NCBI GenBank assembly: GCA_035553515.1
Contig: DATNDG010000127.1
Span: 1 to 40,345, forward strand
Origin: DAHUYF01 sp035553515
Lineage (GTDB): Bacteria; Pseudomonadota; Alphaproteobacteria; ATCC43930; CGMCC-115725
Direction: 5' to 3'
DNA: 40,345 nucleotides
This document shows, one piece after another, positions 33,059-40,345 of this stretch; position 1 is the stretch's first letter, and every line of letters starts with the position of its first letter. Both the position numbers and the translations under genes were made by a program. Below the pieces are notes generated by a model. It was not told where the DNA came from. It searched no databases and saw nothing but the letters and a program-made list of their open reading frames with translations.

Positions 33059-36000
33059 CTACACCGAGAAATACTTCGCCTGGGGATGCGTCAGAACGAT
33101 GGCCGAGGTCGATTGCTCGGGATCGAGCTGGTCCTCGTCGGTGAGCGAGACGCCGATCTCCTCGGCGTTCAGGAGCGCCAGGATCTGGCGCTGGTCGGCG
33201 AGGTTGGGACAGGCGGGATAGCCGAAGGAATAGCGGCTGCCGCGATAGCCCTGCTGCAGCATCGCCTCGATGTCGCGCGCCTCTTCGGAGGCGAAGCCCA
33301 GCTCGGCGCGGATGCGCTTGTGGGTGTACTCGGCCATCGCCTCGGCCATCTCGACCGAAAGCCCGTGCAGATAGAGGTAGTCCTGATAGCGGTTCTCGCC
33401 GAACCATTCGCGCGCCACCTCCGTGGCCCGCGGTCCCATGGTGACCACCTGCAGCCCGATGACGTCGCGCTCGTTGTCGGAGACGTCGCGGAAGAAATCG
33501 GCGATGCAGAGCCCGCCCTCCTTGGCCTGGCGCGGGAAGGTGAAGCGCGCGACCTCGCTCAGGCCGTCCTCGGCGAAGAGGATGACGTCGTTGCCTTCGG
33601 CCGCGCATTTCCAGAAGCCATAGGCCGCCTGCGGCACCATGATGTCCTGCTGGATCGAGACATCGAGGATGCGCTGCAAGGTCGGCCGCAGCTCCTTATG
33701 CGCCCAGATCTTGAATTCCTCGAGCGTGCGCCCGTCCTTGCGGAAGCCCCAATGGAATTGATAGAGCATGCGCTCGTTGAGATAGGGCACCAGCGCCTTC
33801 ACCGGCACGCGCGCCACGGTGCGCGGTCCCCAGAAGGGCGGCACCGGCACATGGATGCCGCGTGTCAGCGCCTCTCGCTTGAGGCGGATCTCCTCGGCGT
33901 CGATCGGCCGGAGCGGCCGCTCATCGGCGGCGCGGCCGAGCTTGCGCTTCTCGTTGACGACGCGGCCGCGGTTCTTCGCCTGCACCTCGGCGAGGTGTGA
34001 GTCGAAGCGCTTGTTCACCACCTTGTCCATGAGGGCGAGCCCGTCGAAGGCGTCGCGCGCATAGGCGACGCGGCCCGAGGCATAGGCCTTGACGCAATCC
34101 TCCTCGACATAGCGCCGCGTCAGCGCGGCGCCGCCCAGCATCACCGGCATGGCGAGGCCCTGACGCGTCATCTCCTCGAGATTCTCGCGCATCACCACGG
34201 TCGACTTCACCAGCAGGCCCGACATGCCGACGGCGTCCGCCTTGTGCTGCGATGCCGCGTCGAGAATGGCGGCGAGCGGCTGCTTGATGCCGAGATTGAC
34301 CACGCGGTAGCCGTTGTTGGTGAGGATGATGTCGACCAGGTTCTTGCCGATGTCGTGCACGTCGCCCTTGACGGTGGCGAGCACGATGGTGCCCTTCTGC
34401 TGGCCCTCGACGCGGTCCATATGCGGCTCGAGCCAGGCCACCGCCGTCTTCATCGTCTCGGCCGATTGCAGCACGAAGGGCAGCTGCATCTTGCCGGCGC
34501 CGAACAGCTCGCCCACCACCTTCATGCCGTCGAGCAGGAAGATGTTGATGATGTCGAGCGGCGGATGCTTCTCCATGGCGAGCGCCAGATCGTCCTCGAG
34601 CCCCTGCTTGTCGCCATCGACGATGCGCTGCTTCAGCCGCTCCTCGACCGCGGCCGGCCGCTCCTTCTTCGCCGACTTCACCGCCTCGCGGTTCTCGAAG
34701 AGCGCGATGAAGGCCTGCAGCGGGTCATAGCCCTCGCGCCGACGGTCGAAGATCAGGTCCTCGGCCACCGTCACCTCGTTCTCCGGGATCTTGTGCAGCG
34801 GCAGGATCTTCGAGACATGCACGATGGCGCCGGTGAGGCCGCGCTTCAGCGCGTGGTCGAGGAAGACCGAGTTCAGCACATGCCGCGCCGCGGGCTTCAA
34901 GCCGAAGGAGATGTTGGAGAGGCCGAGGATGATCTGGCACTCCGGCAGCTCGCGCGAGATCCGCTCGATTGCGTCGAGGGTCCAGAGGCCGAGCTTGCGG
35001 TCATCCGCGTTGCCGGTGCAGATGGTGAAGGTCAGGGGATCGAAGAGCAGGTCGGAGGGCGGCAGCCCGAAACGGCCGCAGGCGAAATCGTGCAGCCGGC
35101 GCGCGACCGCCACCTTGCGCTCGACCTCCTTGGCCATGCCCTCCTCGTCGATGGTGAGCGCGATCACCGCCGCGCCGAAGCGGCGGGCAAGCGCCATGCG
35201 CTTTTCCGCCGGCCCTTCGCCATCCTCGAAATTGATCGAGTTGATCACCGGCTTGCCGCCATAGAGCCGGAGCGCCGCCTCGAGCACGGGGAGCTCGGTC
35301 GAATCGATGACCAACGGCGCGGTGACCGCGCCGCGCATGCGCGTCAGCGCCTCGCTCATATCGGCGACTTCGTTGCGGCCGACGAAGGCGGTGCAGAGGT
35401 CGAGCGCGTGCGAGCCCTCCTTCACCTGATCGCGCGCCATCTCGACGCAGCCGTCCCAGTCGCCCTTCTCCTGCAGCAGGCGGAATTGCTTGGAGCCGTT
35501 GGCGTTGCACCGCTCGCCGATCGAGAGATAGGCGTTCTCCTGCCGGAGCGACACCTGGCCGTAGAGCGAGGCGATCGACGGGGTCCAGAGGGGCTTGCGC
35601 GATTTCGGGCGCGGGCGGATGCCGTCGCTCGCGAGGCGTCGCAGCATGGCGTCGAGCGCCTCGATGTGCGGCACATCGGTGCCGCAGCAGCCGCCGACCA
35701 GGTTGACGCCGTCTTCGGCGACGAAGCGCTCCTGCCATTGCGCGAGCTCGCCGGCGGTGAGCGGGTAATGCGTATGCCCGTGGACGAGTTCGGGGAGGCC
35801 TGCATTGGGCTGTACCGAGACGAGGCCGGGCCAGCACTCGCCGAGGAACTTCACGTGCTCGGCCATCTCGAGCGGGCCGGTGGCGCAGTTGAGGCCGAGC
35901 ATCTTGACCCCCAGCGCCTGGATCACGGTCGCCGCGGCGGCGATGTCGGCGCCGACCAGCAAGGTGCCGGTGGTCTCCACCGTCACCTGGACGAAAATCG

Positions 36001-36553
36001 GCAGCTCCTTTCGCGCTTCGGCGCAGGCGCGCTTGGCGCCGTTCACCGCCGCCTTGATCTGCAGCACGTCCTGGCAGGTCTCGATCAGGATGGCATCGAC
36101 GCCGCCGGCGACGAGGCCGCGGCACTGCACCGTCAGCGCGTCTTCGAGCGTCTGGTAATCGACATGGCCGAGCGAGGGAAGCCGCGTTCCGGGTCCGACC
36201 GAACCGATGACGAAGCGCGAGCGTCCGTCGCCGGTGAGGCTTTCGATCGCCTCGCGCGCGATCTCGGCCGAGCGCTGGTTGATCTCCAACGCCTTGTCGG
36301 CGATGCCGAACTCGCCGAGGGTCACCGGCGAGCCGCCGAAGCTGTTGGTCTGCACCGCATCGGCGCCGGCGCGCAGATAGCCCAGATGGATGTCGCGCAC
36401 GAGATCGGGCCGGCTCAGGCAGAGCACGTCGGTGCAGTTCTCGTGGCCGAGATAGTCGCGCTCGACATCGAGGTGGCGCGCCTGCATCTGCGTGCCCATG
36501 GCGCCATCGCACAGCAGAACCCGGTCGGCGAGATAGTCGAGAATGTGAGGCAT
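33059..36553 (-). CDS. metH: Cobalamin-dependent methionine synthase MetH
   Basis: Transfers a methyl group from 5-methyltetrahydrofolate to homocysteine through cobalamin. All four modules are present in 1164 residues: homocysteine-binding barrel with zinc ligands Cys223 (LNCATG), Cys289 and Cys290 (GGCCGT), and the folate-binding barrel (YLSIGERCNANGSK onward). The cobalamin cap and B12 fold carry DVHDIGKN (His733), and the C-terminal SAM-activation domain (about 900-1164) has GYPACPN and ends in AKYFSV. The activation domain means reactivation by SAM occurs in the same polypeptide. ATG 36553 is preceded by a GAGAG-type site. It is last in the ArsR-methyltransferase/metF/metH run, 95 nt after the metF stop, with a palindromic repeat between them. 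Confidence 0.98.
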   Translation of the reverse strand: MPHILDYLADRVLLCDGAMGTQMQARHLDVERDYLGHENCTDVLCLSRPDLVRDIHLGYLRAGADAVQTNSFGGSPVTLGEFGIADKALEINQRSAEIAREAIESLTGDGRSRFVIGSVGPGTRLPSLGHVDYQTLEDALTVQCRGLVAGGVDAILIETCQDVLQIKAAVNGAKRACAEARKELPIFVQVTVETTGTLLVGADIAAAATVIQALGVKMLGLNCATGPLEMAEHVKFLGECWPGLVSVQPNAGLPELVHGHTHYPLTAGELAQWQERFVAEDGVNLVGGCCGTDVPHIEALDAMLRRLASDGIRPRPKSRKPLWTPSIASLYGQVSLRQENAYLSIGERCNANGSKQFRLLQEKGDWDGCVEMARDQVKEGSHALDLCTAFVGRNEVADMSEALTRMRGAVTAPLVIDSTELPVLEAALRLYGGKPVINSINFEDGEGPAEKRMALARRFGAAVIALTIDEEGMAKEVERKVAVARRLHDFACGRFGLPPSDLLFDPLTFTICTGNADDRKLGLWTLDAIERISRELPECQIILGLSNISFGLKPAARHVLNSVFLDHALKRGLTGAIVHVSKILPLHKIPENEVTVAEDLIFDRRREGYDPLQAFIALFENREAVKSAKKERPAAVEERLKQRIVDGDKQGLEDDLALAMEKHPPLDIINIFLLDGMKVVGELFGAGKMQLPFVLQSAETMKTAVAWLEPHMDRVEGQQKGTIVLATVKGDVHDIGKNLVDIILTNNGYRVVNLGIKQPLAAILDAASQHKADAVGMSGLLVKSTVVMRENLEEMTRQGLAMPVMLGGAALTRRYVEEDCVKAYASGRVAYARDAFDGLALMDKVVNKRFDSHLAEVQAKNRGRVVNEKRKLGRAADERPLRPIDAEEIRLKREALTRGIHVPVPPFWGPRTVARVPVKALVPYLNERMLYQFHWGFRKDGRTLEEFKIWAHKELRPTLQRILDVSIQQDIMVPQAAYGFWKCAAEGNDVILFAEDGLSEVARFTFPRQAKEGGLCIADFFRDVSDNERDVIGLQVVTMGPRATEVAREWFGENRYQDYLYLHGLSVEMAEAMAEYTHKRIRAELGFASEEARDIEAMLQQGYRGSRYSFGYPACPNLADQRQILALLNAEEIGVSLTDEDQLDPEQSTSAIVLTHPQAKYFSV

Positions 36554-36577
36554 GAGGACTCTCTAACGGAGATCGGC

Positions 36578-36724
36578 CCCTCTCCCCTGCGGGAGAGGGC
36601 GGGACCCGCCGCGCAGCGACGGGAGGGTGAGGAGGCGACGTGGCACGATCACGCCCGCCCTGCAGATGCCGAACCAGCCGCAGCTCCCCCACCCCGACCC
36701 TCTCCCCGTTGGGGAGGGGGGGTG
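36578..36724. repeat. Inverted pair of palindromic repeats between metH and metF
   Basis: Unit A holds a 9-bp hairpin, CCCTCTCCC (36578-36586) with GGGAGAGGG (36591-36599), followed by a GC-rich tail ending GGGAGGGTGAGG. Unit B, in the opposite orientation, holds CTCCCC/GGGGAG (36702-36707, 36711-36716). About 50 nt separate the units, a REPIN-like layout. Unit B lies inside the 3' end of metF. This palindrome class is common between genes in Alphaproteobacteria. Confidence 0.75.
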
Positions 36725-37620
36725 AGCGGGCCGCGCACGCCAATCATGTGGCAGATGGCGACGATGAGGTCGGCGCGGTTCAGCGTATAGAAGTGGAACT
36801 CGTCGATGCCGGCCGCCTGCAGCAACCGGCATTGCTCGGCCGCGATCGAGGCGGCGACGAGGCGGCGCGTGTCGGGATCGTGGTCGAGCCCGTCGAACAT
36901 CGGCGCCATCCAGTGCGGCAGCGAAGCGCCGCAGGATTGGGCGAACTTGCACACCTGGCCGAAATTGGTCACCGGCAGGATGCCGGGCACGACCGGCACG
37001 GCAATGCCGGCCGAGGAGCATCGGTCGAGCAGGCGGAGATAGAGCTCGGTATCGAAGAAGAATTGCGTGATCGCCCGCGTCGCGCCGGCATCGATCTTGC
37101 GCTTCAGATTGTCGAGATCGGCGGCGAGGTTCGGCGAATCCGGATGCGATTCGGGATATGCGGCGACGCTGAGCTCGAAATCGGCGACGCGCTTCAAGCC
37201 GGCGACGAGCGAGGCGGCGCAATCATAGCCTTGAGGATGCGCGCGGTAGGCCCCCTCCCCCGGCGGCATGTCGCCGCGCAGCGCCACTAGGTGCCGGATG
37301 CCGCTATCCCAATAGCGCCGGGCGATCTCGTCGACCTCGCCTGCGGCAGCGCCGACGCAGGTCAGATGCGCCGCGGGCTCGAGCGCGGTCTCCTGGCGGA
37401 TGCGCAGCACCGTCGCGTGGGTGCGCTCGCGCGTCGAGCCGCCCGCGCCATAGGTCACCGAGACGAAGCGCGGGCCGAGCGGCTCCAGCCGCTTCACCGT
37501 CTCCCACAGCTTCGCCTCCATCTCCGCCGTCTTCGGCGGGAAGAACTCGAAGGAGACGAGCGGCCGCTTGCCGGTGCGCACCGGCTCGGCCGCAAGCAGT
37601 GCGCCCGGCGTCCCTCTCAC
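36649..37620 (-). CDS. metF: Methylenetetrahydrofolate reductase MetF
   Basis: FAD-dependent barrel enzyme that reduces 5,10-methylene-THF to 5-methyl-THF, the methyl donor for MetH. Seen: SFEFFPPKT at the N-terminus, SVTYGAGGSTR, HLTCVG, LRGDMPPG and ITQFFFDTELY, all family markers. Length is 323 aa. GTG 37620 overlaps the stop of the ArsR-methyltransferase gene (GTGA), so translation is coupled. The family normally ends near YTLNRADL..AICHMIGVR; here about 27 low-complexity residues (Pro, Gly, Arg, Ala) follow. They are encoded by a palindromic repeat unit that displaced the original stop. Confidence 0.96.
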   Translation of the reverse strand: MRGTPGALLAAEPVRTGKRPLVSFEFFPPKTAEMEAKLWETVKRLEPLGPRFVSVTYGAGGSTRERTHATVLRIRQETALEPAAHLTCVGAAAGEVDEIARRYWDSGIRHLVALRGDMPPGEGAYRAHPQGYDCAASLVAGLKRVADFELSVAAYPESHPDSPNLAADLDNLKRKIDAGATRAITQFFFDTELYLRLLDRCSSAGIAVPVVPGILPVTNFGQVCKFAQSCGASLPHWMAPMFDGLDHDPDTRRLVAASIAAEQCRLLQAAGIDEFHFYTLNRADLIVAICHMIGVRGPLTPPPQRGEGRGGGAAAGSASAGRA

Positions 37621-38585
37621 GGCGTCACCGCGGCTTCGCGGCGGAGTGTCGCGTGCCCCTCGCTCTCGGCGCGACGCTCCGCCGGCCAGAGCGACACGGT
37701 GAGCGGGTCGCCCGGCAGATGGCGCACCGGCAGCGGCTCGAGCCCGGCGGCCCGGCACCATTGCGTGATCTCGGCATCGGCGAAGCCCAGGCGAAGATGG
37801 GCATGCTCGTTGCGCAGGAATTCGAGCTCATGCGGCGCGAAATCGACAATGACCAGCGTGCCGCCCGGCCGCAGCACGCGGGCCGCCTCGGCCACCACCT
37901 GGCCCGGGCGTTCGGCATAGTGCAGCACCTGATGGATCACCACCGCGTCGAAGGCGCGCCCGGCGAGCGGCAGCTGATACATGTCGGCCTGGCGCAGGGT
38001 GCAGTTGCGCAACCCCGCCCGCTCGAGATTGACCCGTGCGACCGCCAGCATCTCGCGCGAGAGATCGACGCCGACGGTGCGGGCGATGCGCGGCCCGAAG
38101 ATCTCGAGCATGCGCCCGGTGCCGGTGCCGACATCGAGGAGATCGCCCAGCCCGGCGGGCGGCAGCAGCTTCAGGAGCGCCGCCTCGACCTCCTTCTCAT
38201 CGACATAGAGCGAGCGGATGCGGTCCCAATGCGCGGCATTGGCCCGGAAATAGGCGGCGGCCTGCTCGGCGCGCTGATGCTTGATCTGGGCGAGGCGCTC
38301 GCGGTCGAGCGCCAGCACCGGGTCGGCAGGGGGCAGCAGCTCCAGGAGACGGGGCGCCAGCGCGCCCTCCCCGGCCAGGCGATAAAAGACGCGGCTCCCC
38401 TCGCGGAAGCGGTCGAGGAGGCCGGCCTCGCAGAGCAGCTTCAGATGGCGCGAGACGCGCGGCTGGCTCTGGCCGAGGATCTCGGTCAGCTCGCCGACGG
38501 TGAGCTCGCCCTCGGCGCAGAGCACCAGCAGCCTGAGCCGCGTCGGCTCCGCCGCCGCCCGCAACCCCGCCAACAGCTCGTCCAT
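37617..38585 (-). CDS. ArsR-type regulator fused to a SAM-dependent methyltransferase
   Basis: A 322-residue fusion. Residues 1-75 are an ArsR winged helix (EPTRLRLLVLCAEGELTVGELTEILGQ, SQPRVSRHLKLL, GLLDRFREGSRVFYRL). Residues about 110-310 are a class I methyltransferase fold with motif I DVGTGTG at 151-157 and VIHQVLHYAERPGQVVAEAARVLRPGG. Fusions of this kind sit upstream of metF and metH in Alphaproteobacteria and resemble the SahR group, which represses methionine genes and responds to S-adenosylhomocysteine. Whether the methyltransferase domain is catalytic or only a sensor is unknown. ATG 38585 has GAGGAG 4-5 nt upstream. The near-palindrome in its own promoter suggests autoregulation. 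Confidence 0.9.
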   Translation of the reverse strand: MDELLAGLRAAAEPTRLRLLVLCAEGELTVGELTEILGQSQPRVSRHLKLLCEAGLLDRFREGSRVFYRLAGEGALAPRLLELLPPADPVLALDRERLAQIKHQRAEQAAAYFRANAAHWDRIRSLYVDEKEVEAALLKLLPPAGLGDLLDVGTGTGRMLEIFGPRIARTVGVDLSREMLAVARVNLERAGLRNCTLRQADMYQLPLAGRAFDAVVIHQVLHYAERPGQVVAEAARVLRPGGTLVIVDFAPHELEFLRNEHAHLRLGFADAEITQWCRAAGLEPLPVRHLPGDPLTVSLWPAERRAESEGHATLRREAAVTP

Positions 38586-38615
38586 GCCACTCCTCGGCCG
38601 GAATGTCGATCTGCC

Positions 38616-38646
38616 GATATAAACATATCTTTATGCAATTTGGCAA
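38616..38646 (-). promoter_or_regulatory. Promoter and near-palindromic operator of the met operon
   Basis: On the minus strand TTGCCA (38646-38641) is followed after 17 nt by TTTATA (38623-38618). Overlapping the spacer and -10 is the 16-bp near-palindrome ATAAACATATCTTTAT (38619-38634 as read on plus), in which seven of eight paired positions match. A dimeric ArsR-type repressor bound here would block RNA polymerase. The only AT-rich patch in the region is this one. Confidence 0.6.
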
Positions 38647-38677
38647 GGGCGAACCGGCAGCCCTGCGCCGATGGCGA

Positions 38678-38700
38678 CCCCTCTCCCCGCTGGGGAGGGG
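38678..38700. repeat. Single palindromic repeat unit
   Basis: CCCCTCTCCCC and GGGGAGGGG pair with a two-base bulge around GCT. It belongs to the same class as the units at 36578-36724. It lies between the met-operon promoter and the MlaC-like gene. The rest of the 291-base gap 38586-38876 holds that promoter and no other feature I can support. Confidence 0.65.
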
Positions 38701-38876
38701 CGCCAAGTCGCGCCCCTGACCCCTTCGGGCGATAGGCTGGTGTTTTGGCGCCGGGCATGGTAGCGAGAAAAGCGGGAGGAGATGCCGGCGCGGATCGCCG
38801 CACGGACGAAGCGCAGGCCGCTCCCACACAACCGCCGGTGCCCACCGGCTCGGCCACGAGGGGGTTGAAACCAACG

Positions 38877-39518
38877 ATGTCGCTCCGCCGCCCGCTTCGC
38901 CTGCTGGTCCTGGTCGTGGGCCTCACCTTCTTCGCCGCGACGAGCGCGGGTGCCGCCGCCAACGACGCCGCCGGCTTCATCAACGATCTCGTCCAGGCTG
39001 CCCTTAAATCGCTCGCCAACAAGCAGCTCTCCCAGGCGGATCGCGTTAAGGATTTCCGCTCGCTCCTCGACAGGAATTTCGACATGCCGCGCATCTCGCG
39101 CTTCGTGCTCGGCCGCTATTGGAAGGACGCGAGCCCCGAGGACCGGCAGCACTTCCGCACGCTATTCGAGGAATATGTCGTCCGCTCCTATGCGGCACGC
39201 TTCAGCGAGTACAGCGGCGAGCAGGTGAAGATCACCGGCTCGCGCCCGGAGGGAGAGACCACGACCCTGGTGCAGAGCGAGATCATCCGCACCAACGGCG
39301 CGCCGCCGGCCAAGGTCGATTGGCGCGTCCACAAGGACGACCAGAATTTCAAGATCGTCGATGTCGATGTCGAGGGCGTCAGCATGATCGTGACGCAGCG
39401 CGAGGAGTTCAGCTCGGTCATCCAGCGCACCGGCGGCGTCGCCGGCCTCAACCGCGAGCTCGAGCAGAAGCTCGCCAGCGGCGACACCAGCCTGGCCCAG
39501 CCGCCGAAGAAGGAGTGA
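38877..39518 (+). CDS. mlaC: MlaC/Ttg2D family periplasmic lipid-binding protein
   Basis: Periplasmic carrier of phospholipid (or, in some relatives, hopanoid) between the outer membrane and an MCE transporter. The 213-residue protein has a signal peptide (MSLRRPLRLLVLVVGLTFFA, cleavage near SAGAA). The family core follows: FRSLLDRNFDMPRISRFVLG, RYWKDASPEDRQHFRTLFEEYV, and YSGEQVKI with alternating strands. ATG 38877 gives the complete signal peptide; a G-rich site is about 12 nt upstream. An in-frame ATG region upstream at 38745 adds only unconserved residues. No mlaA, mlaD or mlaE is adjacent in this window, so the partner system is elsewhere. The HpnM hopanoid branch is an alternative identity. 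Confidence 0.82.
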   Translation: MSLRRPLRLLVLVVGLTFFAATSAGAAANDAAGFINDLVQAALKSLANKQLSQADRVKDFRSLLDRNFDMPRISRFVLGRYWKDASPEDRQHFRTLFEEYVVRSYAARFSEYSGEQVKITGSRPEGETTTLVQSEIIRTNGAPPAKVDWRVHKDDQNFKIVDVDVEGVSMIVTQREEFSSVIQRTGGVAGLNRELEQKLASGDTSLAQPPKKE

Positions 39519-39544
39519 GGGCCTTCGGCTCTCAGCTTTCAGTT

Positions 39545-39826
39545 CCCTCTCCGCCCCATTGGGGCGGAGAGGGCAGGGTGAGGTGGGGTACGCGCAACGC
39601 GCAGCGTTGTCGCGGGCGGGCGACAGCTGTTGCTCTTGCAACCGCGAGAGCCCGCACCGTGCGGTAACTCCCCCCACCTCATCCTCGCAACCCGGCCGAC
39701 CGCTCTGCGGTCGGCCCCGCTTGGGTTCGATCGCAAAGCGATCGAACGGGTTGCGCCTTCTTCGCCCCCAAGGGCGGAGAAGGACTTCACCCAAAGAGCT
39801 GCCAACCGTGCGGCTCTCGCGGTTGC
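39545..39826. repeat. Composite nested inverted repeat (mlaC-ettA intergenic region)
   Basis: The 353-base gap between mlaC and ettA holds no gene but is packed with palindromes. CCCTCTCCGCCCC and its complement around ATT (39545-39573) come first. A GGTGAGGTGGGG/CCCCACCTCATCC pair follows near 39577 and 39672, then GGCCGACCGC/GCGGTCGGCC near 39700 and GTTCGATCGC-AAA-GCGATCGAAC near 39725. A CCTTCTTCGCCC/GGGCGGAGAAGG hairpin ends near 39783. A 15-bp inverted repeat (GCAACCGCGAGAGCC, 39638-39652; complement 39812-39826) brackets the inner hairpins. A 22-nt block at 39592-39613 recurs inverted at 28712-28733. Confidence 0.8.
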
Positions 39827-39871
39827 TTGCGCAACCGCTGACGCCGCCGCGGACTAACGCGCTCGCCCGCG

Positions 39872-40345
<474 letters not shown>

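Noticed and set aside
34244..36790. Very long open frame on the plus strand, 848 codons, antisense to metH
   Set aside because: It is the mirror of GC-rich codon use in metH, has no recognisable motifs and no ribosome site, and metH is unmistakable on the other strand.
38745..38876. Longer start for the MlaC-like protein at 38745
   Set aside because: It would bury the signal peptide behind 44 polar residues; ATG 38877 gives a normal signal sequence.
39519..39871. tRNA or structured RNA gene in the mlaC-ettA gap
   Set aside because: The stems do not form a cloverleaf and the sequence is shared with other intergenic sites, so it is a repeat element.

Overview
The window is GC-rich (roughly two thirds G+C) alphaproteobacterial chromosome. 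It opens with the 3' part of ftsZ followed by lpxC, bamD (comL), recN and ligA, which is the alphaproteobacterial end of the division and cell-wall cluster. It also carries an ArsR-methyltransferase/metF/metH operon of the alphaproteobacterial type, and FtsZ ends in the alphaproteobacterial DIPAFLRRQA-type tail. I cannot fix the order with confidence; a Rhodospirillales-like lineage is a guess.

Layout. 1-7.3 kb: ftsZ (5' end missing), lpxC, bamD, recN and ligA on the plus strand. 7.2-13 kb: MFS exporter, a degenerate 2-oxoglutarate oxygenase-like protein and an extended Xaa-Pro aminopeptidase on minus; cytochrome b561 and thioredoxin 2 on plus. 13-17.3 kb: a DUF1127 mini-gene with its own promoter and a strong terminator, then a tightly packed plus-strand run of CDF zinc exporter, Kef-type K+/H+ antiporter and FAD monooxygenase. 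17.3-22.9 kb: a minus-strand operon read as UvrD/PcrA helicase, DUF2817 peptidase, prmA, uppP and a VOC protein, with three of the four junctions overlapping or only 4 nt apart. 23-25.9 kb: anion permease, GNAT acetyltransferase and an unrecognised zinc-ribbon/TM/coiled-coil/TPR protein. 26-28.7 kb: diguanylate cyclase (minus), then thioesterase and a BASS-like transporter (plus). 28.7-32.5 kb: MFS carrier, HMG-CoA-lyase-like enzyme and class III CoA-transferase, which look like a branched-acid uptake and cleavage module. 32.6-38.6 kb: small membrane protein, then metH, metF and an ArsR-methyltransferase regulator (minus), with a near-palindromic operator in its promoter. 38.9-40.3 kb: an MlaC-like periplasmic protein and the 3' part of ettA (minus, running off the end).

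How genes work together. Envelope biogenesis recurs (lpxC for lipid A, bamD for outer-membrane protein assembly, uppP for the undecaprenyl carrier, mlaC for lipid traffic), as does DNA repair (recN, ligA, uvrD/pcrA). The met operon makes methionine from homocysteine, and its ArsR-methyltransferase probably senses S-adenosylhomocysteine or SAM.

Most of the window is ordinary core genome. I see no CRISPR array, transposase, phage, toxin-antitoxin pair, tRNA or rRNA, and no clear undescribed multi-gene system. The most interesting items are the oxygenase-like protein that has lost all three iron ligands, palindromic intergenic repeats that have run into the 3' ends of metF and the BASS-like gene, a nested composite inverted repeat near 39.6 kb, the structured UTRs of the DUF1127 gene, and the operator in front of the met operon.
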